Shown in pieces: positions 9,685-16,353 of a stretch of 25,407 nucleotides of DNA. The notes under the pieces are model-generated. The model saw only the letters and a program-made list of their open reading frames with translations. It searched no databases and was not told the DNA's origin. This stretch comes from an uncultured Mollicutes bacterium. Lineage in GTDB: Bacteria; Bacillota_I; Bacilli_A; Acholeplasmatales; JAEDCM01. A program made the position numbers and the translations under genes. Positions within the stretch are counted from its first letter, which is position 1, and each line of letters opens with the position of its first letter. The stretch is from the NCBI GenBank assembly GCA_947166335.1, contig CAMVDS010000013.1:1-25407 (forward strand), written 5' to 3'.

Positions 9685-10863
9685 ATGTTAAGCAAAGTAT
9701 TTAGAGATCCACTTTATGGATATGTAAGAGTAAATGACGAAATAATTGATGAGCTTATTAATTGTTCTATTTTTCAACGTTTAAGACGTATAAAACAATT
9801 ATGCGGTGTATCAATGGTTTTTCATATGGCTGATCATACAAGATTCTCGCATTCTCTTGGAACTTATGAACTTGCTAGAGAAGTTTTAGAAAAAGTTAAT
9901 GATGTAAATACTTCATTAAGCGATTATGAGAAAAAGGTCTTCTTATGTAGCGCACTTCTTCACGACGTTGGACATGGCCCATATTCTCATAGTTTTGAAA
10001 AGATTTTTAAGATTAATCATGAAGTTATGACTTCTAATATAATTTTAGAAGACACTGAAATAAATAGAATTTTAAAAAAATATGACCCAAAGCTTCCTGA
10101 AGACATTGCTTCTGTTATTAATCATGAACATAAATTTCCATTGATTGAACAATTAGTTTCTTCACAACTTGATGTTGATAGAATGGATTATTTAAGAAGG
10201 GATGCATATTTTACTGGAGCTCAATTTGGAGATATCGATATTGAAAAGATTTTAAGAGGAATGCTTGTTAGAAATGGTAAAATTTTATTCAAATATAATT
10301 CAGTTCCAAATATTGAAGATTATTTAATGAGCAGATACCATATGTATTATCAAGTTTATTATCATCCAGTATCACGTTGTTTCGAAGTAATGCTAGAAAT
10401 GATTTATGCTAGATGGTATGAACTAATTAAAATGGGTTATAAATTTAAAACAGATGTAAGTCTATTAATTAATGTTATTGATGATAAGACTGTTGAATCA
10501 TTCTTAAAAATTGATGATTTTTATGTTAATGGTTGTATTCAACAATTCCAATATGAGGAAGATCCTATTTTAAGAGATTTGTCATTTAGATTATTTAATA
10601 GAAAACTATTTAATCATATCGATTTAAAATATGCTTCAAAAGAACAAATTGATGAAATAAAAAAATATAAAAACAATCCAAAATATTATTATAAAGAGGA
10701 TGTTGTTTCTAAATCAGCCTATGACTATCAAATAGATGAACAAATTAATATATTAGTACCTGGAGACAAAGAAGTAGATTTACTACATTTCTCACCTATT
10801 GTAGATGCGTTTAGTAAAAGTAGTGAATATATTTCAAAATTAATATACTATAGTGAAATTTAA
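9685..10863 (+). CDS. HD-domain phosphohydrolase (dNTPase/SAMHD1-like, YwfO type)
   Basis: Metal-dependent phosphohydrolase of the HD superfamily, in the branch with dGTPases and SAMHD1. The N-terminal DPLYGYVRV and IFQRLRRIKQL segments are family hallmarks. Metal ligands appear as His56 in RFSHSLGT, His93-Asp94 in LLHDVGHGPYSHSFE and the QLDVDRMDYL segment (162-171). The C-terminal 200 residues form the helical extension seen in bacterial members. The 392 residues are somewhat shorter than many relatives. AGGAGG at 9673-9678 sets the ATG. First gene of an operon; rnmV starts inside its last codons. The substrate is probably a (deoxy)nucleoside triphosphate by family, but this is not shown by the sequence. 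Nothing else marks it as a phage-defence enzyme. Confidence 0.92.
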   Translation: MLSKVFRDPLYGYVRVNDEIIDELINCSIFQRLRRIKQLCGVSMVFHMADHTRFSHSLGTYELAREVLEKVNDVNTSLSDYEKKVFLCSALLHDVGHGPYSHSFEKIFKINHEVMTSNIILEDTEINRILKKYDPKLPEDIASVINHEHKFPLIEQLVSSQLDVDRMDYLRRDAYFTGAQFGDIDIEKILRGMLVRNGKILFKYNSVPNIEDYLMSRYHMYYQVYYHPVSRCFEVMLEMIYARWYELIKMGYKFKTDVSLLINVIDDKTVESFLKIDDFYVNGCIQQFQYEEDPILRDLSFRLFNRKLFNHIDLKYASKEQIDEIKKYKNNPKYYYKEDVVSKSAYDYQIDEQINILVPGDKEVDLLHFSPIVDAFSKSSEYISKLIYYSEI

Positions 10864-11389
10864 TGAAGTAGTTATAGTTGAAGGGCTTCATGATTTAGAA
10901 AGATTAAAAAGTATCTATCCTGACATTGATGTTTTAATAACAAATGGTAGTGAAATAGATAGTTACTTACCACAAATAATAGAAGTATCTAAGAAAAGAG
11001 ATATCATTCTTTTTTTAGATCCAGATTACCCTGGGGAGCGTATTAGAAAGATTATACAATCAAATGTTCCTAATGCTAAAAATGCCTTTTTAAAAAAGAA
11101 TTTAGCAATCAGTAAAAATAGAAAAAAAGTAGGTATTGAACATGCTAAAAAAGAAGATATTATAGAGGCATTAGAAAACCATTTATCGGTAGTTAAAAAA
11201 GATAATTTAATCACAATAAATGACCTATATAAGCTAGGATTAATTGGAGAAAATAATAGTCAAAAATTAAGAGATGAAATATGCGAAAATTTTAATTTAG
11301 GACATACAAATGCTAAAACATTTTTAAATAGAATTAATATGTTTGGCATAGATATTAAAGATATAGAAAAAGTCTTAAATAAGCCATAA
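10853..11389 (+). CDS. rnmV: Ribonuclease M5, 5S rRNA maturase
   Basis: Double-strand-specific endonuclease that trims precursor 5S rRNA in low-GC Gram-positives. It has the N-terminal Toprim domain: VVIVEGLHD (Glu10 region) and DPDYPGERIRK (acidic DxD-type motif near 56-66), followed by the conserved basic loop VGIEHAKKEDI. The C-terminal helical domain (ITINDLYKLGL, about 121-131, to the end) is typical. The 178 residues fit the family. The start is a GTG at 10853 that overlaps the HD gene by 11 bases. No Shine-Dalgarno precedes it, so translation probably depends on coupling to the HD gene. Being immediately upstream of ksgA is the standard Firmicutes arrangement and supports the call. Confidence 0.93.
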   Translation: MKFNEVVIVEGLHDLERLKSIYPDIDVLITNGSEIDSYLPQIIEVSKKRDIILFLDPDYPGERIRKIIQSNVPNAKNAFLKKNLAISKNRKKVGIEHAKKEDIIEALENHLSVVKKDNLITINDLYKLGLIGENNSQKLRDEICENFNLGHTNAKTFLNRINMFGIDIKDIEKVLNKP

Positions 11390-11413
11390 TTTAAGATTTA
11401 AGGAGGCCGTACA

Positions 11414-12703
11414 ATGAATACAAAAAAGATAATAGAAGACAATAAATTTCATATAAAAAAGAAGTATGGTCAAAACTTTTTAACTGATAAAAAAATATTA
11501 GAAAAAATAGTTGATTCAGCTAACATTTCTTCTAATACTGGAGTAATAGAAATAGGTCCAGGATTAGGTGCTTTAACATATAAATTATGTGAAAAAGCAA
11601 AGCAAGTTTTAGCTTATGAAATTGACTCAGATTTAATACCTATTTTAAACGAAAATTTAAAAGAATTTAATAACCTTACAATTCTAAATCAAGACATATT
11701 AGAAGCTGATGTTAGTAAAGATATTAAAGCTTATTTTAGTGAATGTAGCGAAGTTATTGTAGTTGCTAATTTACCATATTATATTACTACTCCAATTTTA
11801 CTTTCTTTACTTCAAAATATTCATATTAATAGATATATTGTTATGATGCAATTAGAGGTAGCTGATAGAATTTGTGGTAAAACACAAACAAAAGATTATA
11901 ATTCATTATCTATTACTATCCAATATCAAGCTAGTTGTAAAAAACTTTTTAAGGTTCCTAGAACAGTTTTTAATCCTGCACCTAATGTAGATAGCGCAGT
12001 TATTGAAATTGATGTGTATAAGGAAATAAAACATAAGCCTAGAAATGAATCATTTTTCTTTGATGTTGTAAGAAGTTCATTTGCTCAAAGAAGAAAGACT
12101 TTAATTAACAATTTAATTAATAGATTTGGTCCTGAAAAGGAAAAATTCATTAAAATATTAAACAAACTAAACATTAAAGAAAACGCTAGAAGTGAAGAAT
12201 TAAGTGTTGATGATTTTGTTAATTTAGCTGATGAAATTCTTACGGCATTTATGAGTGATGAAGTAGTAGATTTATACGATAAAGATTGTAAACCTTTAGG
12301 TATTACAGTTAAAAGAAATGCCATATCTGACTCAAATGCTTACTTTAAGGTAGTAAGTGGATTAATAAGATATAATGGTTTATATTTAATTCAAAAACGT
12401 AGTCCTTATAAACCGATGAGTCCAAGCATTTATGAACTTCCTGGTGGAGGTTTAGACAGTGGTGAAGATGAAATTACTGGTTTAATTAGAGAAATTAAAG
12501 AAGAAACAGAAGTAGATTTAAAAAATATTGAATTGGTTGATAGAGTTTTAGGACATTATATTATTAGATGTATTTATATAGCTGATGCTGTAAGTGATAA
12601 AGTAGTTCTTCATGAGGCTGTTGATTATAAATGGGTTAAAAAGGAAGAATTAAAAGAACTTACTATGTTTAAAAAGCATCCTGAATTATTGGAGAAATTT
12701 TAA
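11414..12703 (+). CDS. ksgA: KsgA (16S rRNA adenine dimethyltransferase) fused to a Nudix hydrolase domain
   Basis: The N-terminal part (1 to about 275) is a complete KsgA/RsmA, which dimethylates two adjacent adenosines near the 3' end of 16S rRNA during small-subunit assembly. It shows KKYGQNFLTD (16-25), SAM motif EIGPGLGALT (46-55), catalytic NLPYYITTPIL (119-129), FNPAPNVDSAV (186-196) and SSFAQRRKTL. Instead of stopping after LSVDDFVNLADEIL the frame continues at Met280 into a Nudix hydrolase (280-429): DLYDKDCKPLG, ELPGGGLDSGE, then the Nudix box 345-367 with REIKEE (359-364) intact and the usual later Gly replaced by Glu366. KsgA alone is usually 260-290 residues; this has 429. No Shine-Dalgarno precedes Met280, so a separate Nudix product is unlikely. 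Shine-Dalgarno AAGGAGGC precedes the ATG. The stop overlaps the ispE start by one base. Confidence 0.95.
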   Translation: MNTKKIIEDNKFHIKKKYGQNFLTDKKILEKIVDSANISSNTGVIEIGPGLGALTYKLCEKAKQVLAYEIDSDLIPILNENLKEFNNLTILNQDILEADVSKDIKAYFSECSEVIVVANLPYYITTPILLSLLQNIHINRYIVMMQLEVADRICGKTQTKDYNSLSITIQYQASCKKLFKVPRTVFNPAPNVDSAVIEIDVYKEIKHKPRNESFFFDVVRSSFAQRRKTLINNLINRFGPEKEKFIKILNKLNIKENARSEELSVDDFVNLADEILTAFMSDEVVDLYDKDCKPLGITVKRNAISDSNAYFKVVSGLIRYNGLYLIQKRSPYKPMSPSIYELPGGGLDSGEDEITGLIREIKEETEVDLKNIELVDRVLGHYIIRCIYIADAVSDKVVLHEAVDYKWVKKEELKELTMFKKHPELLEKF

Positions 12704-13434
12704 TGATTAAGCTAAAAGCATATGCTAAAATAAATATTTATCTAAAAGTTCTTGGAAAAAGAAATGATGGATACCATAATTTAGAATCATTAATGGTTCC
12801 AATTAATCTTTATGATGAACTAGAGTTTATCGATAGTGATAAAGATATAATTGAATCAAATATTGATATTGAAAATAATATAATGTATAAAGCTATTAAA
12901 TTTATGAAAGAAAAATATAAAATTAATAGATGTGTAAAAATTAAATTAAAAAAGAATATTCCTTTATCAAGTGGTTTAGGTGGTGGTAGTAGTGATTTAT
13001 CTACTACTTTAAAAGGTTTAAATTTACTTTGGAATTTAAATTTAAATGATGAAGAATTAGGTAATATTTCCTTACTTTTTGGATCAGATACTTTATTCTT
13101 TATATATAATAAACCAGCTATCATAAGAGGTAGAGGAGAATTAATAGAATTTGTAAAATATAGTGAAAAAGAAGTGCTTATTTTAAATCCAAAAATTATA
13201 GTGTCTACTAAAGATGTATTTATGGAATATAAAGAATTTGATAAAGGAACTAATGAATTAGAAATGGCTTTGTTAAGACTATATCCAAACGTTAAAGATT
13301 TTAAAAGCTATTATGAAAAGCAAGGTTTAGAACTTAATTTAAGTGGTAGCGGAAGTACATATTTTAGTTTTAGCAACACAAATTATATAAGCAATGATAA
13401 ATACATAGAAATAAAAACAAAGACAATTGAATAG
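12703..13434 (+). CDS. ispE: 4-diphosphocytidyl-2-C-methyl-D-erythritol kinase (short form)
   Basis: GHMP kinase of the non-mevalonate isoprenoid pathway, phosphorylating CDP-methylerythritol. The N-terminal AYAKINIYLKV carries the conserved Lys9. The ATP-binding glycine loop is PLSSGLGGGSSD (87-98), the catalytic Asp129 is in FGSDTLF, RGRGE follows, and LSGSGSTYF is the third GHMP motif near the C-terminus. At 243 residues it is 35-45 shorter than most IspE proteins; the loss appears spread over the C-terminal half while all motifs remain. The ATG overlaps the preceding TAA (TAATG), implying translational coupling to the KsgA-Nudix gene. IspE next to ksgA and spoVG is a classical Gram-positive order. 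Confidence 0.93.
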   Translation: MIKLKAYAKINIYLKVLGKRNDGYHNLESLMVPINLYDELEFIDSDKDIIESNIDIENNIMYKAIKFMKEKYKINRCVKIKLKKNIPLSSGLGGGSSDLSTTLKGLNLLWNLNLNDEELGNISLLFGSDTLFFIYNKPAIIRGRGELIEFVKYSEKEVLILNPKIIVSTKDVFMEYKEFDKGTNELEMALLRLYPNVKDFKSYYEKQGLELNLSGSGSTYFSFSNTNYISNDKYIEIKTKTIE

Positions 13435-13464
13435 TTATATTTTCAAACAATTTTCATAAAAATC

Positions 13465-13480
13465 ATTGAAAACGTTTTCT
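13465..13480. promoter_or_regulatory. cre-like palindrome in the spoVG promoter
   Basis: The perfect 12-base palindrome GAAAACGTTTTC (13468-13479) lies between and partly over the -35 and the spacer. With its flanks it reads ATTGAAAACGTTTTCT, matching the catabolite-responsive element consensus WTGNAANCGNWNNCA at every position except the final A. The CG-centred symmetry is typical of CcpA and other LacI-family operators. Placement between -35 and -10 predicts repression. Whether the genome encodes CcpA is not visible here. Confidence 0.5.
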
Positions 13481-13494
13481 AAATATGATACAAT
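13466..13494 (+). promoter_or_regulatory. Strong promoter of spoVG
   Basis: -35 TTGAAA (13466-13471), 17-base spacer, -10 TACAAT (13489-13494) with an extended TG at 13486-13487. This is the best sigma-A match in the window. Its -35 also pairs as an inverted repeat with TTTTCAA at 13440-13446, at the end of ispE. Confidence 0.82.
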
Positions 13495-13524
13495 AATGGT
13501 GTATACGTGCGAAGGGAATGGTTG

Positions 13525-13785
13525 ATGATGAAAATAACAGACGTAAGATTAAAAAAAGTAGATGGACATAATAGATTAAAGGCAATTGCTTCTGTTACAA
13601 TTGATGATTGTTTTGTAATCCATGAACTACGTATTATTGAAGGAGATAATGGATTATTTATTGCTATGCCTTCAAGAAAGCTTCCAGAAGGAGAATTTAA
13701 AGATATTGCTCATCCAATCAATGCTGAAACTAGAGAGCAATTAGAAAAAGCAATTATAGCAGAATATAATAAACATGAAAACTAA
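13525..13785 (+). CDS. spoVG: SpoVG, global RNA/DNA-binding regulator
   Basis: Small regulator first known from Bacillus sporulation but widespread in non-sporulating Firmicutes, where it binds nucleic acids and affects envelope and virulence genes. The hallmark sequence is clear: [38 protein letters not shown]. The frame is open from a GTG at 13507, but the purine-rich GAAGGGA (13511-13517) acts as Shine-Dalgarno, so the start is the ATG at 13525 or the adjacent one at 13528, which matches the family start. The length of 86-87 residues is slightly under the Bacillus protein. It has its own strong promoter with a cre-like site and is followed directly by a hairpin. Its presence does not by itself show sporulation. 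Confidence 0.95.
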   Translation: MMKITDVRLKKVDGHNRLKAIASVTIDDCFVIHELRIIEGDNGLFIAMPSRKLPEGEFKDIAHPINAETREQLEKAIIAEYNKHEN

Positions 13786-13786
13786 G

Positions 13787-13813
13787 AGGACTTGAATAGT
13801 CCTTTTCTTTTTA
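13787..13813 (+). terminator. Terminator-like hairpin between spoVG and the metallo-hydrolase gene
   Basis: The stem AGGACT (13787-13792) / AGTCCT (13798-13803) with a 5-base loop is followed by TTTCTTTTTAT. It starts one base after the spoVG stop, and its T tract ends two bases before the next gene's AGGAGG, leaving no room for a promoter. Confidence 0.75.
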
Positions 13814-13827
13814 TAGGAGGTGATTAC

Positions 13828-14709
13828 ATGAGGATAAGAGTACTAATCGAAAATAAAGAAACTCCCTTTTTTATTAGTGAACATGGTTTATCTTTATTAA
13901 TTGAGTATAATAATAAAAAAATATTATTTGACACAGGAAAATCATCTAATTTTATTGAAAATGCAAAGAAATTAAGAATAGATTTATCAAAAATAGATTA
14001 TTTAGTATTATCGCATGCTCATTATGATCATACAACTGGCACAATTCCTTTCATTAAGGAATATGATTATAAAAATAAGATATTTGTAGGTTTTGGTTTT
14101 ACAAATAATAAGTATTCTTTATATGATGACTATGAATATAAAGGGATTCCCTTTAAAGTAGAAGATTTAAATAACTTAGTAATTGTAAATAATGATTTAA
14201 AAATAGATGATGATTTTAGTTTATATTCTAATTTTAAATATGAAGATATGAATTCTCATTTTTATATTTTAAATAATAATTATGAAAAAGATAATTTTAT
14301 GGAAGAATTATGTTTAGCTATTGATACACCTAAAGGCTTAGTATTAGTTGTTGGATGTTCTCATGCAGGAATATGTAATATAGTTGATGAAGTAATTAAA
14401 AGAACTAAGAAGAAAATAAGAGGAATAATTGGTGGATTCCATCTTTCAAAATTAAGTATTGATGAGTGCAGTAAGGTTATAGAAAAACTAAAAAATTATG
14501 ATTTAGAATTTATATGTCCATTACATTGTACAGGCTATGATTCTCTATTTAGAAAAGAGTTTAAGGAGAAGTGTAAAATACTAGAAGTAGGCGATTTATT
14601 GACTCTTGATGAAACAAAAAAAGAATATAAAATGAGAAGCAATAAATTACTTGATGAGGAGTACGGAAAGCAAACAGATAGAAATTATAAGGATGGAGAT
14701 AGGAATTAA
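13828..14709 (+). CDS. Metallo-beta-lactamase-fold hydrolase (COG1237 type)
   Basis: Binuclear metal hydrolase of the metallo-beta-lactamase superfamily. Metal motif SHAHYDH (62-68, His63/His65/Asp67/His68), preceded by ILFDTGKSSNF. Later metal ligands are in VVGCSHAGICN, GGFHL and CPLHCTG. This motif set and the N-terminal EHGLSLLIE resemble the group containing archaeal dihydropterin synthase-like enzymes (COG1237), whose role in bacteria is unclear. The 293 residues fit. AGGAGGTGAT at 13816-13825 sets the ATG at 13828; an upstream in-frame ATG at 13792 lies in the preceding hairpin and is not the start. The tail (RSNKLLDEEYGKQ to the end) is charged and probably flexible. It appears to be expressed by readthrough from spoVG. 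Confidence 0.9.
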   Translation: MRIRVLIENKETPFFISEHGLSLLIEYNNKKILFDTGKSSNFIENAKKLRIDLSKIDYLVLSHAHYDHTTGTIPFIKEYDYKNKIFVGFGFTNNKYSLYDDYEYKGIPFKVEDLNNLVIVNNDLKIDDDFSLYSNFKYEDMNSHFYILNNNYEKDNFMEELCLAIDTPKGLVLVVGCSHAGICNIVDEVIKRTKKKIRGIIGGFHLSKLSIDECSKVIEKLKNYDLEFICPLHCTGYDSLFRKEFKEKCKILEVGDLLTLDETKKEYKMRSNKLLDEEYGKQTDRNYKDGDRN

Positions 14710-14714
14710 AAAAT

Positions 14715-14750
14715 ACCATTGATACATAATATCAATGGTTCTATTTTTAT
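14715..14750 (+). terminator. Rho-independent terminator after the metallo-hydrolase gene
   Basis: The perfect 10-bp stem ACCATTGATA (14715-14724) / TATCAATGGT (14730-14739) with loop CATAA is followed by TCTATTTTTAT. Confidence 0.9.
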
Positions 14751-14778
14751 CATAAGTATTTTTTTAATAAAAAAAATA

Positions 14779-14787
14779 TGATATAAT
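14779..14787 (+). promoter_or_regulatory. Extended -10 promoter of the nrnA-mgtC-mnmE unit
   Basis: TGATATAAT, a perfect extended -10, 38 bases before the nrnA start. The -35 position is only a T-rich stretch. The sequence is identical to the gyrB -10 region. Confidence 0.6.
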
Positions 14788-14824
14788 ACACTAATACGTG
14801 GAAAGTATTAGATGGAGGGTTATT

Positions 14825-15787
14825 ATGATTAATAAAATACTTGATAAAATAAAAGACGCCAAATCCATAATAATAATTGGACACGTTTCTCCAGATGGAG
14901 ATTGTTATGGTTGTCAGTATGGCCTAAAAGAAATTATAAAGGATTCTTTTAAGAAGGATAAAGTATATGTTGTTGGTGAATCATCAACATCCTTAAAATT
15001 TATGGGACAAATGGATGATATAAGCGATGATGTATTTATGGAATCTTTAATCATTTTAGTAGACGTTGCTAATGAAGAAAGAATAGCTGATAAAAGATAT
15101 AAATTAGCAAATGATATTGTAAAAATAGATCATCATCCATATAGTGATAATATTGGATCAGTTGTTTATGTTGATACTACTGTATCTAGTGCAAGTGAAA
15201 TAATTGCTAGAATTGCTATAGAAAACAATTTAGTTATAAATGAGTATGCAGCTAATAGTTTACTTACAGGTATTATTACTGATTCAGGTGGTTTTAGATT
15301 TAGTGGTGTAACATCAAAAACATTTGCGATTACTTCTAAATTACTTGAATGTGGTGCAGATCCAATTAAGCTTAATAAAGAAATAGCTATGAGAACATTT
15401 AATGAGCTTAAAGTAAAAGGATATGTTATTGATAATATGAAGAGAACTGATTTAGGATTCGTTTATTGCTATATTTCAAAAGCAACTAGAGACGAATACA
15501 ACGTTAGTTATGAAGAAGCAAGTAATGCTGTAGATGTATTATCTAATATAGTAGGATGTCCTGTATGGGCATTATTCCTTGAAGTAAATGATGAATTACG
15601 TATTAGGCTTAGATCTAATGGTCCTATCATCAATACTTTAGCTAAAGAATATGGTGGAGGAGGTCATCCTCTTGCAAGTGGATGCCATTTAAAGAATGGA
15701 ACTTATGAAGAAAATATAGCGTTAATAGAAAAATTTGCAAAAGATGCAGATAGATATATAACTAATTACAATAAGGAGGAAAAATAA
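14825..15787 (+). CDS. nrnA: DHH/DHHA1 phosphoesterase, NrnA-type oligoribonuclease/pAp phosphatase
   Basis: Bifunctional enzyme that degrades very short RNA oligomers and dephosphorylates pAp in bacteria lacking Orn. DHH-domain motifs: HVSPDGDCYG (His20, Asp24, Asp26), ILVDVAN (Asp80), IDHHPYSD (Asp102-His103-His104) and TDSGGFRF (Asp153). The C-terminal DHHA1 domain carries RLRSNGPIIN and the substrate-binding GGGGHPLASG (277-286). The 320 residues match NrnA. Shine-Dalgarno GGAGGG (14814-14819) sets the ATG at 14825, not an upstream in-frame ATG. Followed one base later by the MgtC-family gene. Distinguished from GdpP/DisA-type enzymes by the lack of membrane and GGDEF-like domains. Confidence 0.92.
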   Translation: MINKILDKIKDAKSIIIIGHVSPDGDCYGCQYGLKEIIKDSFKKDKVYVVGESSTSLKFMGQMDDISDDVFMESLIILVDVANEERIADKRYKLANDIVKIDHHPYSDNIGSVVYVDTTVSSASEIIARIAIENNLVINEYAANSLLTGIITDSGGFRFSGVTSKTFAITSKLLECGADPIKLNKEIAMRTFNELKVKGYVIDNMKRTDLGFVYCYISKATRDEYNVSYEEASNAVDVLSNIVGCPVWALFLEVNDELRIRLRSNGPIINTLAKEYGGGGHPLASGCHLKNGTYEENIALIEKFAKDADRYITNYNKEEK

Positions 15788-15788
15788 T

Positions 15789-16349
15789 ATGTTTTATGAA
15801 AATGCCCCAGTTATTGTTAACAATGCTGAAAAATTAACAACAGATGCACCTACTTTCCTAGATTTTGGTGGAATGATTGCTTTAATAATTGCATTAGTCT
15901 TTTCATTCTTAATCGGTTATGAAAGACAAGCTGTTAGAACAAGAAGTAGTGTATCAAGCCATGTACTAGTATCTGTTAGTGCTTGTGCAGTAGCTATATT
16001 ACAAAGATATATTTATCAATTTGATTCATCAACAAATAGCCAAAGAATTATCGCAGCTATTCTTACTGGTATGGGATTCTTGGGTGCTGGTGTAATTATT
16101 AAAACAGGCGATAAGATTAGAGGTTTAACTACAGCTTCTACTATTTGGTTCTGTATTATTACATCAATTATCCTAGGTATGAATTTCTTATTATTAGGTG
16201 GTATAATGGCTGGATTTGGTGTTTTATTCGTTTATATAAGAGATTTTGCAAGAGGAGTAAACCCCTTTACTCCAGGAAAAATAAGAGAAAAGCACGCACA
16301 AAACAAAAAAGAAGAAAATGAAGAAAATGAAAAAATAATTGAGGAGTGA
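15789..16349 (+). CDS. MgtC/SapB-family membrane protein
   Basis: Integral membrane protein of the MgtC/SapB family, linked in other bacteria to growth under low magnesium and to regulation of ATP synthase; the role here is unknown. Hydrophobic segments lie at about 24-44, 57-75, 86-104 and 113-150 (the last long enough for two spans). Family motifs are FLIGYERQ, SSHVLVSVSACAV, RIIAAILTGMGFLGAGVIIK and IRGLTTASTIW. The C-terminal tail (about 158-186) is hydrophilic and very charged, with no recognisable ACT-like domain as found in longer MgtC proteins. AAGGAGGA at 15773-15780 overlaps the end of nrnA. It ends in TGA, evidence that TGA is a stop here; that stop overlaps the mnmE ribosome binding region. 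Confidence 0.9.
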   Translation: MFYENAPVIVNNAEKLTTDAPTFLDFGGMIALIIALVFSFLIGYERQAVRTRSSVSSHVLVSVSACAVAILQRYIYQFDSSTNSQRIIAAILTGMGFLGAGVIIKTGDKIRGLTTASTIWFCIITSIILGMNFLLLGGIMAGFGVLFVYIRDFARGVNPFTPGKIREKHAQNKKEENEENEKIIEE

Positions 16350-16353
16350 TTAT

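Noticed and set aside
9013..12703. HIT, HD-dNTPase and Nudix proteins close together as a nucleotide-based phage-defence island
   Set aside because: The HD gene heads a core rnmV-ksgA-ispE operon, base and codon use match the neighbours, and no mobile or defence genes are present.
12251..12703. Separate Nudix gene starting at the internal ATG at 12251
   Set aside because: No Shine-Dalgarno precedes it and the KsgA frame runs through without a stop, so a fusion protein is the simpler reading.
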